Assembly (NCBI GenBank): GCA_007844125.1
Contig: CM017556.1
Span: forward strand, 67,632,755-67,696,754
DNA from: Sinonovacula constricta
Lineage: Eukaryota > Mollusca > Bivalvia > Cardiida > Solecurtidae
Reading direction: 5' to 3'
Length of the DNA stretch: 64,000 nt
The position numbers were made by a program, and so were the translations under genes. The notes beneath the pieces are model-generated. The model did no database searches, was not told the origin of the DNA, and saw only the letters and a program-made list of their open reading frames with translations. Below are positions 1 through 11,394 of the stretch, piece by piece (the first letter of the stretch is position 1; every line of letters begins with the position of its first letter).

Positions 1-441
1 GACTACTTTGTCGGGAATACTGAGCTGAACTATTTAAGGTTGGAATTTAGATGGTACTGAACACAAAAATCGAGGCTTCATACTAGGCAGTTTGTGTTCT
101 GTTAATATATTTTGAGAATATACAAGGATCAGAGTTTGCGTCCCTGTGTACCTATCGCTAAACTTTCCCTGGCCTATTTTCCGCGCAAAAGCATGTCGTT
201 TACACAGACAATCTAGTGACGTAGACAACATTTATTAAAACATCGTTAATGTATTATTGTAATTGTTTGTATGGTCACGTATGCACTCTCTACAGTGGAA
301 ACCCTGAGAATTTATTTAGACTGCGAAATTACTATTGCACTAAATACAACCAGAGAAATAACAAACATCGATAACTTACTTTAGACTAGAATATGTACAT
401 ACTATGACAGTGTATGCGAACATGCAAGCTGTTTATGTGAA
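1..441. other. Unannotated AT-rich stretch left of the transposon
   Basis: No exon, RNA gene or repeat structure was recognised. It is probably intron or upstream sequence of gene A. The exon matching gene B exon 11 would be expected upstream of the first visible gene A exon, but it is not here. Confidence 0.4.
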
Positions 442-617
442 TATAGTCAGTATGCCAACTAGCCGATATCAGTGTAACGTAAAAAAATAGTAAGCACAAC
501 ATTTTTTGCATATTATTGTACACCAACATGTCCTCTATCAGAAACCACTTGATGCAACTTTGTCATCATTGAGCATTTTGAAATATTCAAGATGGCTGCC
601 AAGATGGCCGCCAAAAT
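442..617 (+). repeat. Left terminal inverted repeat of the 442-5022 transposon
   Basis: Reverse complement of 4856-5022 with substitutions and small indels. The inner end has two tandem GATGGC(T/C)GCC units. The outermost recognisable match is TATAGTC(A/G)GTATGCC. Confidence 0.8.
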
Positions 618-967
618 CAGGAAAACCTATATAGGGGTCTTTAACAATGCTGTTTGAGCATATTACTTACACCAAGACCAAACCTGTATAGTCTTCAACA
701 AAGTTAACAATATTGAACAGAATGCAAATAGAAAAATGTGTGTATTCATGCAAAAAGGTAAAAAAACTAGCCGCCGAAACTCCATATTCCTATTTAAAAA
801 AAGAAAATTAATCATTTTTAAAAAAAAAATGATATGTAAGTTTCCCATAACTCAGTTTTGTAAAAACATGTATAAATATATGCTTTTCTACAATATTTTA
901 CAAATTAAAATTGATAAATATATCTTTTATAATATAAAAAGATATTTAACTAAGTACAAAAACATTG

Positions 968-1040
968 TGATTACTTCCCTTTGTTGTAACTTTACCATTA
1001 TATTATATGATTACTTCCCTTTGTTGTAAGTTTACCATTA
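968..1040 (+). repeat. 33-bp direct duplication in the transposon leader
   Basis: 968-1000 and 1008-1040 are near-identical (one change), separated by 7 bp. The segment reads TGATTACTTCCCTTTG then TTGTAA(C/G)TTTACCATTA. Confidence 0.75.
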
Positions 1041-1600
1041 CATGAAACTCTGTTTTGCAGATATAGATCTATTTATTTTTCATTTCTTCATCAATTAACA
1101 TGCTATTCCCGGCCACAAATTGAAGGTATGTACTCTTTACAGTTGTACCTCTTTTTCCAGGTATAAATTTGCATTCATTATAGTGTTTTTCAATAAGTCA
1201 AAAAGTATTTTAGGTGGGAAATTTTCAAAATGTGAACAAAGTATTGTGTTGTTTTGAATAATAAAATGCATAATAATTCTTTTTAAACACGTTACTTGTA
1301 GATATTGTTTAGTTAAGAACTGTCAGGATTAAAATGTACACAATGTGCTTAACGTATGGAGGGGTTATTTTCATTTTTTTTCTTAAAAAGTGTAATAGTA
1401 TCCGGATATGACTAATTTCCGGATATTGGAAAGTATGTTTTCACAATCAGTTTATCACTTTTCCATATGTGAAAAAAACTTGTGACTTGATTATATATTT
1501 AAAAACTTGCCTCTAAAATAAAAAATACATTTTACAACTATCTGAAAGTACATTAAGCAAAGTATTAATTGGAAAACTTTATATTACAGATTTGCATTAC

Positions 1601-3268
1601 ATGGAGTGCATACTAGCCGAGATATATGGTTGCGACAAGTCAGAGAAGGAACTAAAATGTGTAGGTGTGGATCGCATCAAATCTATAATACAGGCAAGCA
1701 AACGACGACAGGACACATTACACATTGCGCTGGAGAGACAATTTCAGGATGATCCATCTTTGCTGTTACAATGTCATAGAGACTGTGTCTCTACATACAC
1801 ATCTTCGTGGCATATAAGTCGACACCTGAAGCGTACAGTGGCAACAACATCATCTAGTGAAACTCCTGTGAAGCGTACCCGTCGTTATGATGCAGTGAAG
1901 TTTGATTTTCGCCAAAACTGTTTGTACTGTGGAGAAACATGTATAATCAGGCCTGATCCTAAAAATCCAAAGCGATGGAGAAAAGCTGTTATGTGCAGAA
2001 CAGCAGACCGACCTGGAAGGCAGACTTTCAAAGATGCAATATTAGAAGTATGTGCATTGCGTAAAGATGAATGGTCAAAGCAAGTTGAAGTTCGCCTTCA
2101 AGGTGCAGTTAGTGATTTACATGCTGCTGATGCAAGGTATCATGATGACTGCAGAAAATTGTTTATGTCACCACGTAACGTTGAATTCGCAGTTAGGGAG
2201 ACACCGGTCAAAGCTGATCAAGCACTTACAGAAACTGTCAATAAGCTGAAATCTGACAAGCTTGAAATATGGACATCAGTGAAAATCCACAACCTGTATG
2301 TTTCATATGGTGGAAACATATTGACTCGAGGAAATCTTGTCAAACAGATCTGTGAAATTCTTGGCGATGAACTGCTTGTGTTTTCATCACCTGGACTTGC
2401 CAACATACTTGTGTTTCGCAATACAGCTGCTAGTTTACTTCGAATAGAAGAGTTTGACGAAGACAATAAACAGATTGAAAATGTTGCTAAGTTGATTGCT
2501 AATGAATGTAAGCAAATAGAAAACAAACAGAAAGCCTATAGTGTACACATTAATAAAGAAATTGCCTGTGAAGAATCAAGTTCAACACTTTTGACACTTA
2601 TGTCCTGTTTATCTGACAGACTCACATTTACACTTCCTGCATTGTTGATTGGCAATATTGTTACCCATATTATCACTCGTAGGCCTACCTCACTACAAAT
2701 AGCACTGGGTGTGCAGATGCGGGAGAGAAGCAAGGTTGACATTTTGTATGATTTTGGTGTGACCTGTTCATATGATGAAGTGAAAAGGTTCAAAGCATCT
2801 GCAGCTGCTGCAGCCGCACAAGAGCAGAAAGGTCTCAACAAAGCAAGGACAATCACTGATGCAGAAGATGGACTTATCCAGGCTGTAGCAGATAACTTTG
2901 ATGCAAACATCTCATCACAAAACTGTGTACGATCCACACATGCACTAGCATTGTTGCTAACACAGGAGCAAAGATCCTCAGACAATGCCAGAGGAGACCC
3001 AGAGACAATTGTGCGATTAGGGAAGGATTATATGAAAACTCCTGTTACCCCAACCATACCGGTCTACCATTATCAAGGTCCCAAGAAACCCGAAATGCCC
3101 CTAAATCAGGTTAAGAAAACGCCACTACCATTGAAACTGTTAACAGAAAAGGCCGTAGTATGTACACGGGCACAAAACATTGACTTTGACTTTCTAAAGA
3201 GTGTGACATCAGTGCCAAATACACCTGAATATGGGGGTTTCAATACAAAGTCCAGCTCATTGACATGA
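1601..3268 (+). CDS. Transposon protein, N-terminal part (ORF1)
   Basis: ORF1 encodes about 555 residues from the ATG at 1601; the frame opens slightly upstream at a splice-acceptor-like site. Visible features are a CLYCGETC pair near residue 106, then an AADARYHDDCRK segment near residue 175 that would complete a Cys/His zinc site. An Ala-rich stretch lies near residue 400 and the end is a basic/Pro region. The frame stops at 3268 shortly after a PEYGGF segment. ORF2 then continues in the -1 frame, so this is the front part of one longer protein. Relatives I remember have several hundred more residues between the two parts, so an internal deletion is likely. Its job is presumably in transposition or in a capture protein of the element; the exact chemistry is unknown. 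Confidence 0.75.
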   Translation: MECILAEIYGCDKSEKELKCVGVDRIKSIIQASKRRQDTLHIALERQFQDDPSLLLQCHRDCVSTYTSSWHISRHLKRTVATTSSSETPVKRTRRYDAVKFDFRQNCLYCGETCIIRPDPKNPKRWRKAVMCRTADRPGRQTFKDAILEVCALRKDEWSKQVEVRLQGAVSDLHAADARYHDDCRKLFMSPRNVEFAVRETPVKADQALTETVNKLKSDKLEIWTSVKIHNLYVSYGGNILTRGNLVKQICEILGDELLVFSSPGLANILVFRNTAASLLRIEEFDEDNKQIENVAKLIANECKQIENKQKAYSVHINKEIACEESSSTLLTLMSCLSDRLTFTLPALLIGNIVTHIITRRPTSLQIALGVQMRERSKVDILYDFGVTCSYDEVKRFKASAAAAAAQEQKGLNKARTITDAEDGLIQAVADNFDANISSQNCVRSTHALALLLTQEQRSSDNARGDPETIVRLGKDYMKTPVTPTIPVYHYQGPKKPEMPLNQVKKTPLPLKLLTEKAVVCTRAQNIDFDFLKSVTSVPNTPEYGGFNTKSSSLT

Positions 3269-4272
3269 TCTGTAAGCATCACATAGAGAAAGCGAAAATG
3301 TTGTCTGAAACTGCTGTACACAGATTGATAGTCACTGGTTCTTCAGATGTCCCCAAAGAAGTACATAAAGGAGTAGTTATTGACAGAGAAGATCTGCGAA
3401 CAAGCCATGAGGAAGCTGACGTTATCATTCCTCAGCAGGTTGTGTATGCAGCTTCACAGGGAGCAGAGTTTGTGACAGTGATCTCTGATGACACAGATGT
3501 ATTTGTGCTTCTGTTACATTTCTATTCTACTCTGAATATGTCCTGTAATCTTCTGATGGAAGGAACCAGTGCCCAGCGATCTATCATTGATATCAAATCA
3601 ACATCCAAAGCTCACGCAGCTATAGTCCCCCAACTTTTACCTGCTCATGCTCTATCGGGATGCGACACTGTTGCTCAAATTAATGGTATTGGAAAAGCAA
3701 AAGTTGTTAAACAGCTGGAGCGAGGATTCACACTTAACAGTATTGGAAGCATAGTTGCAGACATGAAAGATGTGTTTTTGGAGGCCACTTATTTCATTGC
3801 TGCTTGTTATGGTAAGAAAGATGACAACATGTCAAATGTAAGATATGATGTTTGGCTGACAAAAATGGGAAAGAAGTCAGCTCAAAAAATGCCAAAACTT
3901 CAAACTTTGCCTCCAACAACTGAATCATTTGTTGAGAACGTAAAACGGGCCCACTACCAAGCATGCATTTGGCGCAGTGCATTGGATCCGGATCCCTCTT
4001 GTATGGATCCAACTATGTATGGATGGAGCAAAGATCGAAAGTCTAGGGTGCTCATCCCAACAACCAACCTGGGTGACAAACCTCCAGCCCCAACATATGT
4101 CTTGCAGCTGATATGCTGCAGTTGTTCTTCAGAACTACCATGTGCAACTTCTCGGTGTGGCTGCTACTTGGCACACCTTTCATGCACAATATTTTGCTCA
4201 TGCAAGCAAGTAAAGGACTGTCAAAATAAATGGACAAAAGACACAGGAGAACGATCAGTGATGATGATTTAA
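3241..4272 (+). CDS. Transposon protein, C-terminal part (ORF2), nuclease-like plus Cys-rich finger
   Basis: The frame opens at 3229, overlaps ORF1 to 3268 and has its first ATG at 3265, so it may be reached by -1 frameshifting or by repair of a deletion. Motifs: THEEAD-like SHEEADVII near 3400, SDDTDVFVLL near 3485-3514, HALSGCDT near 3646-3670 and GKAKVV just after. Acidic residues in this spacing resemble FEN1/PIN-type metal-binding nucleases; this is inference. A cluster of about ten Cys with the CxC...C...CxC...C pattern lies at 4108-4218 and would form a zinc-binding end. The protein stops with TAA at 4270-4272. The coding sequence looks otherwise intact. Confidence 0.7.
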   Translation, partial: QYKVQLIDMICKHHIEKAKMLSETAVHRLIVTGSSDVPKEVHKGVVIDREDLRTSHEEADVIIPQQVVYAASQGAEFVTVISDDTDVFVLLLHFYSTLNMSCNLLMEGTSAQRSIIDIKSTSKAHAAIVPQLLPAHALSGCDTVAQINGIGKAKVVKQLERGFTLNSIGSIVADMKDVFLEATYFIAACYGKKDDNMSNVRYDVWLTKMGKKSAQKMPKLQTLPPTTESFVENVKRAHYQACIWRSALDPDPSCMDPTMYGWSKDRKSRVLIPTTNLGDKPPAPTYVLQLICCSCSSELPCATSRCGCYLAHLSCTIFCSCKQVKDCQNKWTKDTGERSVMMI

Positions 4273-4855
4273 GTGACTCAGGAAGTGATGAAGACAAATG
4301 AACCAGAACATGAATGATGTTGTTGAAAGTTAATAGCATTTAGAAGTAGACAATTCATTATTAGCACTGGGAAACAAGTTTATAATGTTAGTTGTTAACT
4401 ATTAAACTTACATTATGCACTATTTTAAAAGAAAAGAAAGTTGATAAATTTAATAGTTTTAACACTTTCTGTTTCCAATGTTTCACCATTATATGACTTG
4501 AACTGTTCATTATTGTCTAAGCAGTCAGTGTTATAATTATGGAATCATGATACTCAGATAATTTGAAAAAAAATTGTTTAAAAAAGTATTCTATACAATA
4601 AGCATTATTATATTTATATGAAAAGCTTGATAACGTTTGTTTCAAAGACAATAATTCTTATAATATTAAATAATATAATAAGTGAATGGTGTATTTTGGC
4701 GGCCATTTTGTCGGCCATTTTGTATAGTTTTAGACTTTAAATGTTGAAAAACAACATTGTTTCCTTTCAGAATGTGTGTTCATGCAATAAATCCAAATTT
4801 GGTTCATAAATATTGTGTTTCATTCACTTTATCATGAGATATGTCAATTTTGATA

Positions 4856-5022
4856 ATTTTGGCGGCCATCTTGGTGGCCATCTTGAATTTTTCAAAATGC
4901 TCAAGGGTGACAAAGTTGCATCAATAGGTTTCTGAGTAGGAACATGATAATGAACCAATTTATGCAAAAACATTTTGTGCTTACTATTTTTCGGGGTCTA
5001 CTGAGCCGGCATACCGACTATA
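4856..5022 (-). repeat. Right terminal inverted repeat of the 442-5022 transposon
   Basis: Inverted partner of 442-617. An extra internal pair of GGC(G)GCCATNTTG units lies just inside at about 4698-4722. Confidence 0.8.
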
Positions 5023-5193
5023 ACGTCGTATTACCGAATTAAAATCTGAAATCATGGGTCACGTAATTTTGGTCTTGTTAAACGGACCTATCTGGCTAGC
5101 CCATAAAATACATTATAACCAGACCAATTTATTGCATCTAGATAATTCATTGCCCGTGTGGCGTTTTCACTGACATGTTTACATTTGTTGCAG

Positions 5194-5379
5194 ATATTAA
5201 CGACCCCGTGGAAATTAATAATCTCCCACTTACCGCGCCAATGCCAGTCAAGGAAAACACGGCAAGATTTACGTCGATATTCAACGTTACGTCTGCCGAC
5301 CAAGACACGTCACAAACACATACATACTCTATGACGTCATCTGGTTCAGGGCTGACATACTTCACCATAAATCCATCAA
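5194..5379 (+). CDS. Gene A exon: first half of a cadherin repeat (DINDPV...)
   Basis: Acceptor TTGTTGCAG, donor GTACGTG, phase 1 at both ends, 186 nt. The exon starts DINDPVEINNLPL and carries NVTSADQDTSQ and GSGLTYFTI. It is equivalent to gene B exon 12 and gene C 62580-62765, both also 186 nt. Confidence 0.9.
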
Positions 5380-8300
5380 GTACGTGAACAGTAGCGTTTG
5401 CAGTCATATCTCGCTTGCTTGCATTGTATATTTTTTACCTGCATTTATACCCTATTGCATAAAAACAGCATTATCTTTTATCTATTAAATACATTATATT
5501 TTCACCATATATCAATGTTTAAGTGAGTGTTAAAATGGCGACTCCGCAGGTACGCGCTATCGGATAAGTCCGGTAGAACAAGCACAGAAAGAAGTGCGTC
5601 TAATCGGAACACCTCGGATAATTCACGAATCATCTCTCGGATCTATATAGGTAGTCGGATCACCTCGGCCATTTCAATAAATGGGACTGCTTTTGTGACA
5701 GACGTCAAAACAAAGATGGCAGCTCGGATGACAGCTCACTACAGTATGAAGCCTGTAAAACTTCAATTTGTGGCGGCTTTAATTTTAAATCATCCAGATT
5801 TATTTTACCAACCGCAGCAGACATGCAGTTGTCAAACGATGCCATTGTTCATGTTTTGTGCGAGCTACATTTTAGGCATATTCTTCTTCCGACTTCCAAC
5901 GAACAAAACGATCGTGATTTCACTAAGTATCATTGCACCAGATACATCCGAGGGATGATTGTCGCGAGGACGGAATTACCTTGGGAGTTTTGATTGATGT
6001 GCGTCGTGTGATGTCGCTTACGTAACTCTGCTTTGCTACAGCAATTATTTACACGGTGAAATGCGTTAAGACTACTGTAAAATTATACGAAATGTTTTGA
6101 GCGATGTGACGTTCATATTGTTGTGTTGGGGAGTGAACAAATATAACAGGCAACAGGGAAACACCGCAGTATTTCCGCTAGAATTTATATTTCTAAATCG
6201 TAGCTTTACAACACACCGTCACGGTCAGTCGACGAACTGTCTGTTGTCAACGCTAAGGTAATTCTTAAAATTTCAACTCCAAACAAATGGTCGCTTTGTA
6301 TCAAATTTACGCAAAATAGGACTAAAAAAAGATATAAGACAGTACATAATGTGTAAAGGGCCGGTTTTAACGTTGCATTATGGCGGATTAACAGATAAGC
6401 GTTCGGAAAATTTCGTTTTTTTTAACAAACTGTTGTTTCTTCTCATCATGACATGCTATACACAGTAATGGCAGCACTATATCTGCTTTAAGTGGACACC
6501 GTCTCCAGATAACGGAAATACTGTTGATAGAACGATAAACCCAATAAATCTTCAGACAATGAAGAAACCATATCGTCAAACAGCCATGCAATAGTTTCAT
6601 GTGAAGAATGTTGAGTCAAAATATTCAGTGACTGTTATTATTAATCAAACTGTTAAAGGGAGATAGTATTAGACTATAGCGTATTCATTACAGTACCTTT
6701 GATTATATGATCTTACAAGTACAAGCTTGCATTGTATATGTAGAGAGATGTATTTTAGCAAACAACAATTCAAAGCATACGTTACACTGCAAAACTACGG
6801 TCACAAAATCTAACTATATTTTCTAGAAACACACATTTACATCACTAATTCATAAGGTTTCAACAGCTGTGTCTGTCTTTATAATCAGTCTCAATGAAAA
6901 CCAAGAAGTAACTAAAACCACATACTAGAACTAGAGTCATATATGTTAAAACGTAATGTGAAATGTGTTTACTGAATGGTTCGAACGACCAATAATAATA
7001 AATATTTCAAGTAAATTATTCCATAAGTATCTGTTTCAGCTGGTGAAATAAAAACTGGTATGACTGTTTTGAACTACGAAACGCTTTTGGCTGCCTCCGA
7101 GACATCATTCACGTTGAATATTAGCGTCACTGACGGCATGGCCACCGACTGGAAGACGTTGGATATTGACGTCACTGACATTAATGAAACACCGACGTTT
7201 AGTCAGACGAGCTACAGTCTTCAGTTTTCGTCAAATATGTCTTCAGTAAGTGGACATATTTATAAAAATAACAATTAAAACAAAATCCTCCACATATTGT
7301 AAACGGATATAAAAATAAATAAAAAAATAACTGTAGTAGATGAGAAAGGAAACGAAAATTACACATTTCTAAATTGCTGAGCTGTTTGTCACGTCTGCCA
7401 CTGTGTGACCAGCGACGCACTGCATTTCTGCATGTTTAAGCTGTTACGTCATGCGCGCACGATGAAAACGCATCATATATGTCTGTGTTTATAACGTCTG
7501 GCTGCAGTTAGGAAATTATGAGGAAGTCTGTTTTGCTTACCTGCAAGTGAGCGCATTCATCAGTCATATTTGTTGAAATATGAAAACATTTTTTTCTGAC
7601 ACAATGAGCATGACTTTATGTTTGTAAGAATGTACATTTTCTTACGTCTGGCTGCAGGCGGGCACAGTGATCGGTTTGCCAGCCTACGCCGTGGTTGACC
7701 CTGACACAGGGGACAGCAAGATGTATGACATGATTTGTGGCAACGGATACTTCTACATGAACTCCAGTAACGGACAAGTTGAGATCCAGGCGGACTATGA
7801 TGTCGGTAAGCCTTGCACATTGACTGTGTATTAGCGAAAAAACACCCTAGAATACACACAAAGATGTATAGAACATTCATATTTATGACCGATATGATTT
7901 ATTGCAGTTTTTGTTTAAATTCGCAGACAGTTTAAGCACAGTCGTAGTTATATACGAATGTCCCTAAATACGTGAGAGTTTTAAAAACAAACAAGATATG
8001 AATAGCACCTTTTTACATCTATTGTTCGTTAAATGTAAGGCATTTTCCTTCGTATCTTGAATTATTGTTGTTTGCGGTGTCAATCAACTTACAAAACGGG
8101 TGATCATAATGCGACACTAAAGCAAGTGATAAGACTATAATCAATACAGAAGAGAAACTACACAGGTAAGATCACCGATATGCGTTATACATAGGCCTAT
8201 AACTATATAATATACATATTACTGGTTAAGTCATGCGTCGATGTTTGATCAATTGCTAGATGTCAGTTATAGAATACTTATGGTGTCGCACTGTAGGTAA

Positions 8301-11300
8301 AATTGTATATCTGTTACCACATTTGTCAAATGACCTTTAAAACGTATCACTTGAAACAGTCTCAGTGTTATTGGTATATACAGACTCCGAATGCAGGCGG
8401 GTGTGATTCCTTGCCTAGTTTTGAGCATTTTATTGAATTAAGTCTGCTCGTTTTTAAAGTTTTTGACTTGACAGGACAATCTACGTTTATTATATAACCA
8501 AAGGTTTTAGTTAAGTTTAAAGACGTAGTTCGTGTAGGCCCGTAAGTCAATAAAATGATCACATTTTTAGCCTTATACTGAGAATCGTGGTATCATTAGT
8601 GCGTTAGAGCCTTGTCATCTTTGAGTATACAGGAGGTTAAGGGAAGTACCTCGCAATGACAGGCCAAAATTATCTGCAAACATTTGATATTTTTGAGCGT
8701 TTATATTTCTGTCTAATCTAACCAATGTCCAAACAAGATGCATTCTAGTGCAATTCTATAGCTTAACCTTATTGCCACTTACTTCATATCTCTACATCCG
8801 AACTGTAGCTCTCTCCTCGTTATCTCCAAACAAACTTTCAGTTATCAATTCAAGTCACAACTTCATTAGAAAATTAACCAAAAGCATTGTCTTACTTAAC
8901 AAGTAACAAGTTTTTTTGTTCCTCACTCCTTTTACAAATCCATGTTTGTGAAAATGATACTGAAACGTTCGGTTAAACACAGGATGGTCTCTTCCACTAT
9001 TTAGTTTACTGAGTCTCATAATATTATCACGTCATGTTGCCACTTAGTGTAACGGTCATTACACAAAAATGATCTTTATTAAGTTACTTTGATAGAGATA
9101 AATTCAAAAGTCTTTTTGCATGTAATTGAAGAGATTTTGATCTTAAAAAAATACAGAAATCTTAAAATCGGATTTTTGGTCACTTTTTGAAGGTTTTCTG
9201 GAGCGCCGATCATATATATCATACAGATTGACCTCTGATAATATATATCAAAGGACGCAAACGTCAGACTTGACATTGCACTATCTCCTCCTCTTATTAA
9301 TGAATACTTATTGTTATTTAAGTCGAATATTTCCATGTGTTTGTTAAATCTACGAATTTGACGATAACATTGTCGAAAATTAAGTGTCAGTTTCGAATGC
9401 AATTTCAGTCATGTTGTGCGTTACCGTTTATTTTTGTAAACATTACGGTATATTCTTTAAAAGTCTTTTATCCGCATTATTAATGTAAAGGACAGGGCTT
9501 TCTCTGGTCCGCTAGGCCCTCAGACCCCTCGTCAAAACTGATTTACATATCTAAAACATATAGCCACGCCGAAAATAACACACACAAAAGAAACAACTTG
9601 TGAATAGCATAGTAATAAATCACTAAAATATGTTACCTCTGATGAAGTACTGAATAAATTTGAATACAGAACCAACGTTTGGCATATGTCGCACACACAC
9701 ACACAAACACACACACACACGCACGCACGCACGCACGCGCACACACATACACTTGCGCGTGCACGCACGCACGATGCAGTTGTTTGTTGTTAGAAGTCTC
9801 AATTTGATGGGATATTTTTTTTGAATTATCTGTGAGAAAACCCTTCAGAAAGGTCGAGGTTGGAGCGCTCCATAAACCAGGTTTAGGCAGTCCAGTCGGT
9901 TCTTTTGCCGACTGTCCGTTCCAAGGCGGTAGCTGTTGGCTTTTCTTTTTGTGTGTACATGTCTCTGTGTTTTGTCACTTTTACATTTACTCTGTATGCA
10001 TTCGTCTATTGGTAGTTACATTTTTTAATATCGGTGTTATTTTTCAAAGGGCCTTTTCTTATTTTCCTATTCATGGATTTTTTGACCATTTAGAACGGAC
10101 ATTTAAATCAGCATGGGGTGTAGGCCAATACAACATCACCCTAGTGTTACCATTATTGTCAGTAAACGTTGCTTGATAATTGATACATTTTCCAAACAAA
10201 TTAAAAGTGCACCAAAACAACAAGGTTGATGAAATACAATTTTTTTTCATGTAAATGGAAGTTATATATTGTTTTCAAACAAATTGTAAACACTTAATCA
10301 GTCATAAATCATAATATTTTTACAATTAGCAGTCATAATAAACATAACGATATGTTTAGTGTCACCGTTACTTTCTAGATTTGAAGGATAAATACCAGAA
10401 TGTCACTTGTTCAGTGTCGGTGTATGACAGTCAAGGTTTGAATGACCAAGCACTACTCCTAATCCATGTCGGTAAGTCAATATCATATTGTCTGGTAGTA
10501 TAAACTTTTTTCAAATATTTAATATTATCATAACAATATAATCTCACTAATATCGTTTTCATTCCTTTTATTTCAAAACATGAACTGAACTGTGTATATG
10601 TACAATAGCTGGAAAGGACAGTCCTGTATTTACTTTTCTTTACGTCACGTGACGTTCCCAGTCCTCTTAGCAAAAACTGCACGGAATCTAAAAATAGTAT
10701 TAAAAGGCTACGTAGACTTAAAATGAAAATACCCTGTGTGAAATAATATTTTTAATAAAACAGATTATTTACTGTCGCCACATGCTAACATTCAATAAGT
10801 TTAATCGTAATAACCGTTTTTTTAATGTGATGAACATGATACAGTTCTATTTTACTCACTGTCTATAGACAACCAGAACGACTATGTACCTAAGTTCATC
10901 CCTACACAATACGCGTTCCCTGTAAGTTACTTCGCGGCTGTGGGAACGTCTGTGGGTCAGGTGACTGCCTACGACGACGATAAGGGGGTCTACGGGTCGC
11001 GATACTACGCCCTCAACCAGACCCATCTGGGTGACAAGTATTTCGACATAAGTGTCAATGGCCGTATCACAGTGGCCACTTCCTTAGCGCCTCTAGGGCC
11101 TGGTGTGATTTTGAACATTACAGGGATTGTGTACGACGGAGGCTCATTGTCAGATGCAGCACCGATCACCATATTTATATCAGGTAGGTGGAGAAGTATT
11201 TCAACCTGCATGCAAGTTTAACCCCTATGAAATGACAAAATGGCAAAAAAATAAATAAATAAATAAATAAATAAATAAATACATAAATACATAAATAAAT

Positions 11301-11357
11301 AAATGAAACAAATAAAATAAAATAAAATAAAATAAAAAATAAAATATTAAAATAAAA

Positions 11358-11394
<37 letters not shown>

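Larger units (their letters stand above)
442..5022 (+). mobile_element. DNA transposon with long terminal inverted repeats
   Basis: About 170 bp at each end are imperfect inverted repeats. 442-617 pairs with 4856-5022, including matching blocks TATAGTC, AATAGTAAGCACAA, GATGCAACTTTGTCA and AAGATGGC-rich segments. Between them lies one protein-coding region (1601-4272) on the plus strand, preceded by about 1 kb of AT-rich leader. A splice-acceptor-like pyrimidine/ACAG just before 1590 suggests a 5' leader intron. The encoded protein has Cys/His pairs near its N-terminus, a DDTDVF...SGCDT acidic region and a C-terminal cluster of cysteines. From memory this layout fits the Academ-like group (nuclease-like region plus Cys-rich finger), but the assignment is tentative. 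A clean target-site duplication could not be read, so the ends may be off by a few bases. Confidence 0.8.
7806..10378 (+). other. Gene A intron, 2.6 kb, with microsatellite and an R1 repeat
   Basis: It contains the CA/CG-rich microsatellite 9691-9773 and the dispersed repeat R1 copy at about 9831-10030. Nothing else was recognised between 7806 and 9690. Confidence 0.6.

Noticed and set aside
736..1029. Lys/Phe-rich 97-codon frame in the transposon leader
   Set aside because: Low-complexity AT-rich sequence without motifs.
5527..5958. 143-codon plus-strand frame in a gene A intron
   Set aside because: No recognisable domain, not in phase with gene A, and overlaps a degraded repeat.
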